DNA of 64,000 nt, taken from Dactylorhiza incarnata (taxonomy: Eukaryota > Streptophyta > Magnoliopsida > Asparagales > Orchidaceae). How positions within the stretch are numbered: the first letter of the stretch is position 1; every line of letters begins with the position of its first letter. Made by a program: the position numbers and the translations under genes. Location: positions 10,186,001 through 10,250,000 of the forward strand of contig JAWHQI010000060.1 in assembly GCA_033032865.1 (NCBI GenBank). Direction: 5' to 3'. Below the pieces are notes generated by a model. It was given only the letters and a program-made list of their open reading frames with translations. It had not been told where the DNA came from and ran no database searches. Positions 42,979 to 54,285 of the stretch are shown piece by piece.

Positions 42979-43460
42979 ATCTCCCCCTTTTGATAATAAC
43001 AAATACCCGTATGAGAAATTAGTGAGATTAAGACAATTTGTGTTTATAGATAAGTGCGGTAATAAGATATGCATGAATAACATATTAAGAGCGTGATAGA
43101 ATTGAAAGCGATAATGCCTACTCTTTCTATATCAAGTCCTCCCCCTACATTAGTGTCTCTTATAAACTACTCCCCCTAAATATCTATTTTACTAGATTTC
43201 TCAATTTCTTCCCCCCCTTTGTTATTAACAAAAGTGGGTAGGGATGAGTGTATATCTTTTAAGATAGGTAAGGAACCATTTATTGAAGGATTTTCATGAT
43301 CGAGCATATGATAGTGTATGCACCTCCTATATGATTACTCCCCCTACAAATATACCCATTTTTTGAGTTTAATATCATTATAATGCACTCCCCCTAAATA
43401 TTAGATTTATGCAATTTAATCTCCCCTTTTGGTAGAATCAAAAGAGGGTTTAGGTGAGGG
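42979..43460 (-). promoter_or_regulatory. polypurine tract array of element B
   Basis: On the minus strand TTATCAAAAGGGGGAGAT abuts the 3' LTR, and further AGGGGGAG-type tracts occur at about 43145, 43170, 43340, 43390 and 43425. Multiple PPT-like tracts are a known trait of SIRE-type elements. Confidence 0.75.
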
Positions 43461-46400
43461 TAGTAAGGAGGCATTTCTTATAAATGATAAAGAATAAGGT
43501 GATGTAAATATGAGTTTAAGTGCAAAATGTAAAGTTGTTTTAACCTTTTTGAAATCTCAAGTTTTTTTTTTCATAAATATACCAAGCATGAAATGAACAC
43601 ATCAAAAGAAAATATACTACAATGTTACTTAATTTTAAGTTCAAGAAATACCAAAACATTGTAGAGATCATGCTAGGTTATCTAGTGCATTTCTTATATA
43701 AAGAGTATTATAGATAAAGCATTAGAATCCAATACTCATGAGAAGAAGTGTTATGAAAGATAATGATGTGCACATAAGTGTATTTTGGGCAATGTTAACA
43801 ATTTATTTAAAACACAAAATACAAGATATATGTAGAGTAAAGTGCACAATAAAACACAAGTATATTTACTTTCACACACTTTAATGCACACTATTTTATA
43901 AAAAGTGGTGTACTAATCAAGGGTTGCACAAGACACTTTACTATTCTTTCCAAGGTGCTCAACCTCACAATGCTTATGGAGACTTATCAGGAGGTTCAAG
44001 TAGTGCTTGGTGGAGTTATATTTGTCTACATATATAAATTTTTTTTTAACATTTGTGAGACAACATTCTCCGAATACACTTGTTTTGCAAACCCAAAAAA
44101 TTTTAACTTAACCACTTTTCTAAATTTCATAAGTGCAATTCAAATGTAGTGTAGGCAATAAACTTATGCAAGATTTAATTCATTGTACAAATACAATACA
44201 CAAGCAAGCATTTTTAGATTTAAACATACATGTTGATTACCAAAATAAGTGAGTGAAATGTATCATTATCAATCATAATACATTTATTCATACTTAGAGG
44301 CATGCTAAGCTTGGTTCTACACATATTTTTCAATACAATTTATGCACTTTAAATAGATATATCAAAGTATGATAAACAAAACAATGTTCATAGTAATTTG
44401 AAGGAATAAATTTTAACATTGTAAAAAATTCTAAATAATAGAATTCATTCATGCTTGATATTGGCAATAAAGATCATACAGTTTTTTGTTTTATCATTTT
44501 TAAATCAATTAAAAAAAAGAAAATAACAAAAAAAAATATTTTTGTAATTTTTGAATTTTGAATTTTTTATTTGATTTTTCATAAAATGAATAAAAACAAA
44601 ATAACAAAAAGTCAGAAACACAAAAACTAAGTAGTACATATGAACTAAAATATTTTTATAGATTTTTAGAAATTTTAAAAATCAGAAAAAGATAAATTAT
44701 GCAAATACAAGAGGACATTTTTTTTATTAAATAACCCAAAATATGCATGATTTAAGTGATAAGTAAATAAAATGATCATGCAAAGAGTAAAATAAGTATG
44801 TCCTAAGATTCAAGACTACCCCGACTAAATGTCTACACCCTAGCCCCATACTAAGTGACGGATGGGCATGAGGAGCTGCACACATGTCATAGGTTGGGGT
44901 GTTAGTCCCATATGCACACACTAGAAAACACTCAACCTAGCACTCTTTCCCCCCAGTGCCTCGTAAGGCCCCACTGGAACCCTCCCCGGTTAAGGACAAG
45001 ACATGACTTAGAGGTTAGGTTTCTAATGCATACAACCCTACGCCCCCGCTATTGTGAGATATCAAGTCATAGGTGAATAATCTTTGTACAACCTATGCTT
45101 TTAAGTTATGGGTTGATTTATAAACTATGGGTTTTGTTTAATGTGATGAGTATATAAAGCCGCATAGTTTTTCTACTATTATGAGATGAAGATATGAGAT
45201 AATTAGCACAATTACTAATATTCAATAAGTGACAATGCTAGTGTGATGAGTTTTGGGTTTAATGTCATGTCATAAGATTAACATTTATATTGCATGTATT
45301 CCAAACTAGAGTTTCAAATTATAGATCTAGAATAAGGTGATGATATTAATTTATTCTAATTATTAAACAATTGATTCTAGAATATATATATATATGAGAT
45401 ACATGCAATCAATAACAAAGCATATCTATGCACCAAATGTGAAGAAACAATTATTCATATTTCTATCATAATATTCATAATTCCTAGCTAATAGACATTA
45501 TTGATCTTAGATATTTTTTGATAGAACATGAATTATGATTTATGATTACAGAGAATTTTGCATAGAATAATTGTTGGATACCATGATTTATGTGAATTCT
45601 ATTCTTTCTAGACATATGACAATACGATTTGATGATTTTCTTTTGAATAAGCATGTTTGATTTTTTTTTAAGTCTAGAAAAAGATGATCATCTAATCATA
45701 TCAAAGACAAAGATCACATATAGAATGTTTTGAAATTGTTTAATAAAATTGCATTCAATAATTAAATTTATTGATCTTTGGTTTTGCATGATAATATATG
45801 ATTCATGATACAATATTCATATATATTCTAATGATTAATCCATAAACTATGTGGTTGTTGGAATTTTAGTATTCTATTATAATTTCAAATCACATAGTTA
45901 TCATCAAATTTAAATAACATTGTATATGTTATACCTAGCATAAATATATAAGCATTGACCAAGAAGTGATGCTAGAATGATGAGTTTGAATGCAATGTTA
46001 TTACCTAGGATTAATGGAGATAATGTTGCATGTAATATGAGAAGTTTTCAAATTAATTTTCTTTAGACCTAGAATGAAATGATTAATCTTTTGATTTGAT
46101 CTTAATGATACAAGATGATTCTAAGGTCTAAATTTCATGCAAACATTGGTGACACACATCACACACATAATATCTAAATTAATATATGAATCAATTATAC
46201 TAAGGATAGCATGTGATGAAAAATCCATAAACACAGAAATTTCCAAATCAAGCGAACTAAGATAGCTTTTAAAACGGAGTTAAAATTGGGCAAGTTGACA
46301 GCACCTAAAGAACTCAAATGAGCAAGCCTAGTTTGTCGTTGGATGGAGATTTTTGTGCTCTTTCCGTATATTAAACGCGAAAATTAGGCGAGCGGATCAA

Positions 46401-46966
46401 AAAATATGGATGTTTGAAGTTTTGATCGTAAACTCGCATTTTTGAAAGATTAAAACATGCGTTTAGATGAATTTTTATTTTCAATTTTTCTAGATAATAT
46501 TCTTCATTATAAGGGCTATCATATGCAGCAAACAAAAATAGAAAAGAATAAAAAACGTTGCGCATTTTAATTTTTAGTTTAAGCCTTTTAATAAACCATT
46601 TAAATCCAATCTTTAAAATTGTTTCAATAGTCTTGATAATAATTTCAATATTCAATTTCTAATGATAATTCAAGACAATTAAGGGTAAAGGATTTAAAAA
46701 GAATAAAGACCAATCAAAGATGAGAGATAGATCACTTTGAAAATAAAAAATATATGACTTAATGTTCAATTTTAATACAAATTTGATTTGATATAAACAT
46801 TAGGCTTAATATATGAAAGTCATATTTCATGATATATAAAGTGATCATAGCATGTTTTTTCAAAAAATAAAAAATAAACAAAAGAAAAGTAACAATAAGC
46901 ATATCATGAATTAGAGTAGTGATATTTCATTTTTATTTGTTTCTACTTCATGCAAATGATAGGATA
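43461..46966 (-). other. non-coding interior of element B
   Basis: AT-rich; no pol domain on either strand. Includes the GC-rich block shared with element A at about 44820-45050. Confidence 0.6.
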
Positions 46967-48542
46967 CTAATGAATAAGAGATTTAGGTATCCAAAGGGGA
47001 CCAAGTGGGATGGTTCCTTTGGGTACCCAAATACATCGTGATGGCTTTTGGGAAGATAATGATGAATGGACTTTTTTAAGTAAAGATGATATGTCATTTT
47101 TCTTTATGGGTCTCCATTTATACATTGGTTGTTTATCACTTAAATCCATATAATGATTATATGACATCTTTTTGTGATGATAGTTGTTTGAAAAATAATT
47201 CATTTGAGATTTATGTTTATTCAAATTATTTTTCAAAAAGAAATTGATGTTGATAATCATAATGAATTTTATTATATGGATTCTTTGAAATTTTATAAGA
47301 GTGATTGTCTTTCTTTAGAAAGGAATGTTGAAAGAGAGGGTTACAATAAATTTTAAATGATTGATTCTTAATTTGATGATTTTCATTTCCACTCTTTCTT
47401 ATAGACATACTCTTATAATATAAAGAAAAATATTTTATAGTTTGATTTTCATGAAAAGGAGTTTATAAATTTGAGTCATGATTGAAAATATATTGAGACT
47501 TATAATAGTGACTCTTAAGAATTTTGTGAGGGTCATAATTCTTTTTGAAACTAAACTCCTTTTGAGTTGATGTATGAAAATGATCCTTTTTAGAAATGAT
47601 TTTGTAAGTTAATTTATCTTTGTTATTTAAAATCTGATGATGAAAGTTATTACAAGTAATTAGAACTTTTTCAACAAAAGATTTTAATTGTCTTAACTTA
47701 CAAGTTAAAGCATCATTTTCAAATATTAATTTTTCATTATGCTTTTTAGAAACTAAGAGCCCTTTTTTAATTTGCTTGAATTGTTCTTTTAATAAATTGC
47801 AATCAAAATAAGGAGTAGGAATTTCAACTAAAGAGCAAGATGGAGAAGCCACATCATAATTAGATTATACATTAACATTAGCTTTTAACCTTTTATTTTC
47901 TAAACGTAATTTATCATTTGTAATTTTCAATTTCTTATTTTTACGTTTAGCAACTTGTAGCATATGTAATGTGGAAGTAGAATTAGTCACAAGGATAGAA
48001 GAATTTGATTTACTTACATTGCTATCGGGAGAAGCAAGATTTGAACATAAAGTTCCTTTCACATCTTTTTGGCACTCCTCTTCCAAAGACAACATTTCTT
48101 CTTCTCTTCCACTTGATGTGCTCTCCATGGTTTCATCCTGAGAGATTCTTTCTTGATTGCTTGTGCCAATTTAAATGTTTTCCAAATGTTGTGCATGCTC
48201 CAAACCTATACACGGAAGATCAAACATTTCATCAAGAAATTTCCAAACTTTGTAAGCATTAGTAAAACAATAAATCAATTTGGAAATATCTTTTGATAAA
48301 GCACAAAATAAAGTATTCATAACCTTCGCATTTAAATGACATTCCAATTTATTTGATTCATCCGCTGGTCTTATAATTGTCGTATTCCAAATTTTGATAT
48401 CATATGAGTCATAAAAAAATTTCATTAAAATTTTCCACCCTTTATAATTTTTGCCCATAAATAAAGGAGGTGATAAAACTTTTTCATTTATATTAAAATT
48501 TTCCCCACTAGTAGAAGCGAGATCATGATCAAGAGACACCAT
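46967..48542 (-). pseudogene. gag-like ORF of element B, decayed
   Basis: Starts MVSLDHDLASTSGENF at 48542 and follows the element A protein through PPLFMGKNYKGWKILMKFF, KVMNTLFCALSKDISKL, a coiled-coil segment and the tail CIWVPKGTIPLGPLWIPK. The first four segments are in one frame, broken by stops near 48170, 47862 and 47460; a frameshift near 47250 moves the tail. The zinc knuckle is absent here too. The tandem acidic duplication of element A is missing. Confidence 0.87.
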
Positions 48543-48576
48543 TATTCCCGGTTGTTAAGCCGATTTGGAATAACCT

Positions 48577-48588
48577 GCTTTGATATCA
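48577..48588 (-). promoter_or_regulatory. primer binding site of element B
   Basis: TGATATCAAAGC, two bases inside the 5' LTR end; differs from the initiator tRNA-Met complement by two G-to-A changes. Confidence 0.75.
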
Positions 48589-48590
48589 CG

Positions 48591-49924
48591 TGTTGGATCT
48601 TGTGGCGCCCTTAGAGGGGGGGGGGGGGGGTGAATAAGGGCCTTTTTAAATTATGATTTTTTACTTAAGAATTTTTAAAACAAATTTTGCTTTTCTAAAA
48701 ATCACTTATAAAAATTTACAAACTATGAAATTTTTAAATTAGATCAAACACAAATTTCTAAGTTAAAGATTAAGCAACCAAATTTGCAATTAAAGAAAAG
48801 GCATAATATTTTAATCATGAAATTCTCATACAATAAAAATGATCTTAACAATGCTTAAGATCAAGGCATAAATAAGATAATAAACTTTTGACAATTTTTG
48901 TTTACCAATCCTTCTCCCAAGGATCGGAAGGCTATCACTTGTCTTTCCATAGACCAAGCCCAAGCCTATCCTCTAGATCTTCCCAAGATCTAGACGTAGC
49001 ACACAAGGCCACGATTTCCCACCAAGCCACGCAAGGACTTGGACGCTCCGCACAAGAAAGCGATTTTCCCCTAAGCCACGCAAGGACTTAGACGTCACGC
49101 ACAAGGAGACGATTTCCCTACCAATACAAAGTGAAATGTATATAAATGAAAATACAAAATAAAATGAAGAACTCCCTAGAAATTTAGATCTCTGAAAGGA
49201 AGGTTGAAGCCTCGAGATGATCGTTGATGTAGAAGCGCGTCCGATCTCGTCTTCAATTTCAAACCTTCTCAGCACAAATGGGAGTTCTTGAGGTTCTGGA
49301 GCTCTCTGGTTCGTATGCACTCAGGAAAGGACTTTGAATTCTCAAAGCTCTGAATGCACGAACAAAACGAACCCATTTATAGATTTTTACTGTCGCCTGG
49401 GCGACATCGCTGTCGGAATTCCGACAGCCCCAAACTGCTGTTCGTCGTGCTGTCGTGCGGGCAGTTGCTGTAACTTCTGCGCTGTCGCCTGGGCGACATT
49501 GAGTGTCGGAATTCTGATAGCGCCAAACTGCCGTTCGTCGTGCTGTCGTGCGGGCAGTTGCTGTAACTTCTGCGCTGTCGCTTGGGCGATATTGAGTGTC
49601 GAAATTCCGACAGCTCCTCTTCATTTTTGCTGTCCGAAACTTCTCCAGACTGTAGATTGAGTCATTCTCATCTCCGAAATGGGGTGGCACGTTCTGTAAC
49701 TCTTCCTGGATTGAAAGTTATGGTCATTTTAAGATCAGCACACAAAACTCATCCTTTTGCTTTTTCTAATGTGTACACACTCTCGGATCATGCCCATGAA
49801 CGAGGACTTGTCTCATCATTGAACCTGTACAACCTGGACACTATAAACACACAAAAGACTAGATCAAATACAACATGGTATTTGTTATTCTCAAACCAAG
49901 AGATGCGGAACATAGGCTCCAACA
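48591..49924 (-). repeat. 5' LTR of element B
   Basis: Matches 41654-42978 with few substitutions, plus a G15 tract (48616-48630) in place of G6. Confidence 0.92.
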
Positions 49925-49929
49925 CTATG

Positions 49930-51277
49930 AACATTGTTTTTCTTATCATGCTTACTTTGATATATCTATTTAAAGTGCATCAATTGTATTGAAAAATGTG
50001 TAGAAACAAGCTTAGCATGCCTCTAAGTATGAGTAATGTTTTATGATTGTTAATGATACATTTCACTCACTTATTTTGGTAATCAACATGTGTGTTTAAA
50101 TCTAAAAATGTTTGCTTGTGTATTGTATTTGTACAATGAATTAAAACTTGCATAAGTGAATAACCTACACTACATTTGAATTGCACTTATGAAATTTAGA
50201 AAAGTGGTTAAGTTTTAAAAAATTGGGTTTGCAAAACAAGTGTATTCGGAGAATGTTGTCTCACAAATATGAACAAAAAAATTATATATGTAGACAAATA
50301 TAACTCCACCAAGCACTACTTAAACCTCCTGATAAGTCTTCATAAGCATTGTGAGGTTGAGCACCTTGGAAAGAATAGTAAAGTGTCTTGTGCAAACTTT
50401 GGTTATTACACCACTTTGTTAAAAATTATGTGCATTAAAAGTGTGTGAAAGTAATTTACTTGTGTTTTATTGTGCACTTTACTTTGCATATGTCTTGTAT
50501 TTTGATGATTTAAATCCATTGTTAACATTGCCCAAAATATACTTATGTGCATATCATTATCTTTCATAACACTTCTTCTCATGAGTACTGGATTCTAATG
50601 CTTTATTTATACTACTCTTTATATAAGAAATGCACTAGATAACCTAGCATGATCTCTACAATATTTTGGTATGTCTTGAATTTAAAATTAAGTAACATTG
50701 TAGCATAATCTCTCTTTGATATGTTCATTTCATGCTTGGTATCTTTATGAAAAACTTTGAGATTTCAAAAGGTTAAAACATCTTTTAATTTTGAACTAAA
50801 ACTCATATTTTTACTTATACTTTTCATGCTTACAAAAAGATGTTTATTATAATCTTCCACTTGCTTACAACTCTTATCTTTATATTTAAAATCTCTTATA
50901 TATGCTATGCTTAAACTCTTTATCATTATCTATATTTCGAAAAGCTTGATCATGCTTTATCATTTATAAGAAATGCCTCCTTACTACCCTCATCCCACCT
51001 TCTTTTGATAATACCAAAAGGGGGAGATTAATTGAAGAAATCTATATAGGAGAAATATAGATAAATAAGGGGAGACTAATTCATGAAATCTATCATTTAG
51101 GGGGAGTAACACATAAATTGCATTTATGTAGGGGGAGCATTAAGATAGGGGGAGTATGCACAATTTGATCATGCTTATTATATACTATAGTTGCACTACT
51201 AACATGCTTGTCATATACTATAAACACTATTGTTGACTTCTTGCTTAGAGGATTTATTATTATCAAAAGGGGGAGAT
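49930..51277 (+). other. 3' interior of element A with polypurine tract array
   Basis: AT-rich and non-coding. From about 51015 to 51277 there are six AGGGGGAG-type tracts, the last, AAAAGGGGGAGAT, directly before the right LTR. Confidence 0.7.
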
Positions 51278-52641
51278 TGTTGGACATGTGTGTCACATCC
51301 CTTTGTTTGAGAATAACAAATCCCATATTGTATTTGATATTGCTAGTAGTGTGTTTATAGTGTGCAGGAACTATAGGTGCAATACTCCACAGGTAGAAGG
51401 CAGCATGGAATCAAACTTTTGAAAGGAGCAGCACTAACGCCAGCGCTAACGCTATCGCCAGGCGTTAGCTCAGTTGGTTCCGTCTCAGCGGTTTTCATCT
51501 CAGCTTCTGTCTCAGCGGTTATCCTCGTCTCAGCGGTTCCTTAGCGCTATCGTCAGCGCTAGCGCTACCGCCTGGCGCTAGCTTGAGCTCGTGCAGATCA
51601 CCACGCCGCTGACAGTTTCACAACCGCTCCACACGAGCGCTACCGTCAGCGTTATCGCTACCGCTGGCGCTATCTCAAATTCGTGCACACCGCCACGCCT
51701 CTGACGGTTTCGCAACCGCTCCACACGAACGCTACCGCAGGCGCTAGGAGCTACCGCAGGCGCTATTTCCAAGTTCTATAAAATGAGCCAACTTCGATCA
51801 TTTTGGTGAATCCATCCCAGAGAGGTTGCTTGTGCCACAATTACAGTGATGTTATGTTGCCGAAGATGGATCTCCCACAAAAAGCTTAAGGAGAATTCTG
51901 GAGGAGGACTACGTCACGCTACATCCGAAGGACGATCGCTTCGACCTCGCTTATACTACAGCGATCCTTCATCTCCGACTTCAGAAGATCTCATATAGGG
52001 AGTTTTTATTATTGTCATTGTTATCTGTATTTCATACTTTCTTTGTAACCGTTTAGTTAATTCGCCTTGTGTTGGCGACTAGGTCTGGGTAGGACTTAGG
52101 GGAAATTTGCCTTGTGTTGGCGACTAGGTCTAGGTGATTAGATCTAGGGGGTGCTCGAGGCCATATCCGGGGAAGGATTGGCTAGAGCGGCTTGAGGCCT
52201 TATCCGGGGAAGGATAGGCTAAAGCCAACCGGTTCGTGGGGATACGAGTCGGTATAGAAAAGGAAAAATTATTTACATATTTGTCGCCTCCGATTTCAAA
52301 CGATATTGAAATCAATTTTTGTAAACACCTTTTCATATAATATAATCATGTCTTTATTTGTGTTTACTTGATTTCTCTCATTTGGCGCAATCTATATTAA
52401 ATTGTGTTATAAGTTTTCAATTCTAAATCTAAACTGTTTATTTCAATCTCTTTTATCATAAAACAATTTAGTACTTGTTTCTAAAATTGCAAATCATAAT
52501 TTTTCTATTCATTTAGCTAAATTGTTATTTTACCTTCACATATTATAAAATAATTTAGTAATTATCTTAAAATTATAAAAAGAATTTTTATTCCCTTATT
52601 CACCCCCCCCCCCCCCTCTAAGGGCGCCGTAAGATCCAACA
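51278..52641 (+). repeat. right LTR of element A
   Basis: 1,364 bp, uninterrupted, TGTTGGACATG to GATCCAACA. It shows the intact site of the solo-LTR insertion (GGTTGCTTGTGCCAC near 51829). Several percent of positions differ from the left LTR by eye, including a 19-bp indel in the AGCGCTAGCGCT region. Confidence 0.92.
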
Positions 52642-52646
52642 CTTAT

Positions 52647-53114
52647 TTGATTAATGAAAGTGGTAATTTTAGCAAAATATGTAAGAGAGGTGTCACCTTC
52701 TTTCATTCTTAAGGAATCAAAATTTTGCCATTGGTTTTGAAGTTTTATGGATATTACCTTTGATGATCCTTGAAAATCTGTTTTCAAGATTTCCCAAGCT
52801 TTCTGGGTTGTGGAAGCTCTCATAATCTTTGGAAAGATACTCTTACAGACTCCTTGTTGAATATATATAAGTGCTTTTGCATCTCTTTAAAGGTTTTCAA
52901 CATAAGTTTTTGCTTGTGATGTATCCCATGCTTCAAGAGGATTGATGTCTGTCGGTTGATGGTAACCACTCTATATGAGATCCCATAAGCTTTGTGATAC
53001 GAGTAAAGTGTGCATTTGACCATGCTATAAATTGAAAGCTTCACCTTCAAACATTGGAACACCACTAGATGAATAGAGAAAATAGTTGGAAAGGGAATTA
53101 CTAGAGGATGCCAT
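52647..53114 (-). pseudogene. Copia gag N-terminal part (element F)
   Basis: Minus strand from ATG at 53114: MASSSNSLSNYFL, then after frame changes NAHFTRITKLMGSHIEW, VCKSIFPKIMRASTTQKAWEIL, FQGSSKVISIKLQNQWQNFD, MKEGDTSLTYFAKITTFINQI, a standard UBN2 Copia gag. It ends at the element A insertion and resumes at 24412. At least one stop and two frameshifts. Confidence 0.87.
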
Positions 53115-53221
53115 GTGAGGAAATTGAAAAGTAAAAAAGAGAGGAAGTGAACTCTCACAAATAGATACTACACTCAAATAACTTTTCTATATCTGATGAT
53201 GGATAGCAAGAGAGAAAGCTC

Positions 53222-53233
53222 ACTCTGATACCA
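53222..53233 (-). promoter_or_regulatory. primer binding site of element F
   Basis: TGGTATCAGAGT directly beside the 5' LTR end (CCTACA), complementary to initiator tRNA-Met. Confidence 0.85.
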
Positions 53234-53572
53234 TGTAGGAAAAATGAGGAAAAGATAATGTTTAGGTTGGGGAAGGTAGGCGGCACCACCATTGGTTTTA
53301 TTTCATCAGAATAGTGTTACAAAAGATGATTCACTCACACATTTCGATGCATTGGCAGCTCCCCCTTTGCATATACTATATCAAGGGAAAAAAGGTAATA
53401 CAAAAATATTATAAATTAAAGCAAAAAAATTTGCGTCAACTGATAATGTGACATTGTTCTTAATTTATCCTTTGTGTTGCTTCTTCTTTTAGTGGTTTGT
53501 GTTGATACTGTTGAAATCTTCTCAATCTTTAATCTGTAGGAGTGCTTGTAGATTTTCTGTCCCATGCTGCCA
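53234..53572 (-). repeat. 5' LTR of element F (339 bp)
   Basis: Homologous to 13189-13512. On the minus strand it begins TGGCAGCATGGGACAG and ends TTTTTCCTACA. Confidence 0.82.
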
Positions 53573-54280
53573 TGTGGTTCTATTGGATAGGCATTTTGTT
53601 GACTGCTTGGATTATATTCTCTATATCATAGCCACCGCATTCACGACCATCATGCCAAATGGATCCTTAATTGACAAAAACTTAGATTAAACAAATAAAT
53701 TTTTAACCCTATTTAGAAACAAGGCAAAATGTTCCATAGCAGTAATGTTCAATCAAACATTGTCCAGGTTTTTATAGATTGTTTCTTATAAGATTAGTCC
53801 TTAAAGTTTAGGAGAGATTTGAAATAGGTACATAAGCTTTTTTTTATTGAAATGTCCATAAAGTTAAATATTAGTTTGATTTCAATCTCTAAACTAGCTT
53901 CCATTAAGTCCTTTAACGGTTTCTTTGTTGATTTGACGCCAATGAGGCGATTATGTGAGAATTTATTTTTAATTAAATTTTTTTGAAATTTAGAAAACCA
54001 TTGTAATTGCTTTTCACTTCCACAGTACTTCAGCTAGAGAACGATCCTCATTTTTTCCCGACCTCACTCTTTGAAGCCCAACCTTGCGAAAGCTTCTCCT
54101 AGCAAGTTCTCTTCGACAAATCTGTCTCCGACCAAGCCTTCACCGACCACGTCTTCTCCAATCATTGTGTTCATGAATGAGGCATCTGTGTTTGTTTGTG
54201 GTTCAACCCTTTTTCCGATTATTCTTTTGCTCGATCAAACAATTTTCGACCCAGCCACCTCTGACCAAGCCGCCTTCGAC
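53573..54280. other. unrecognised flank of element F
   Basis: TTAAAGTTTAGGAGAGATTT near 53802 is roughly the inverse of CTCTCAAACTTTAAAG near 57573, so a larger decayed TIR element may run from about 53.8 to 58.6 kb. An open frame at 54071-54319 (Ser/Pro/Thr-rich) has no known relative. Confidence 0.3.
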
Positions 54281-54285
54281 CAACC

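Larger units (their letters stand above)
41654..49924 (-). mobile_element. non-autonomous SIRE-like Copia element B, nested in A
   Basis: Near-identical LTRs of 1,325 and 1,334 bp, TGTTGGAGCC to GATCCAACA on the minus strand, and a perfect 5-bp target duplication CTATG (41649-41653, 49925-49929). Primer site and polypurine tract are present. It is the same family as element A (homologous gag, GC-rich block and multi-PPT region) but in inverse orientation. Only gag-like sequence is coding and it has stops. LTR differences are few and mostly transitions, so insertion is younger than that of A. Confidence 0.93.
24413..52641 (+). mobile_element. non-autonomous SIRE-like Copia element A (gag-only), with nested inserts
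   Basis: TGTTGGACATG to GATCCAACA LTRs at both ends, and perfect 5-bp target duplication CTTAT (24408-24412, 52642-52646). A tRNA-iMet-type primer site follows the left LTR and an AAAAGGGGGAGAT polypurine tract precedes the right LTR. After subtracting the solo LTR, CACTA and element B inserts, it is about 8.8 kb. It contains one intact gag-like ORF; no protease, integrase, RT or RNase H motif was found, so it must move with enzymes supplied in trans. Confidence 0.9.
13189..53572 (-). mobile_element. Copia LTR retrotransposon F, expanded to 40 kb by nested insertions
   Basis: LTR copies at 13189-13512 (3') and 53234-53572 (5') match each other, with a tRNA-type primer site beside the 5' LTR. 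Its own sequence is 13189-13842, 14883-17319, 24198-24412 and 52647-53572. Read on the minus strand these give gag, zinc knuckle, protease, integrase, RT and RNase H in canonical Copia order. Each interruption is bounded by a target duplication, and the protein resumes exactly across each. All frames carry stops. No target duplication is seen for F itself because the 3' LTR lacks its outer 30 bp. Confidence 0.88.
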
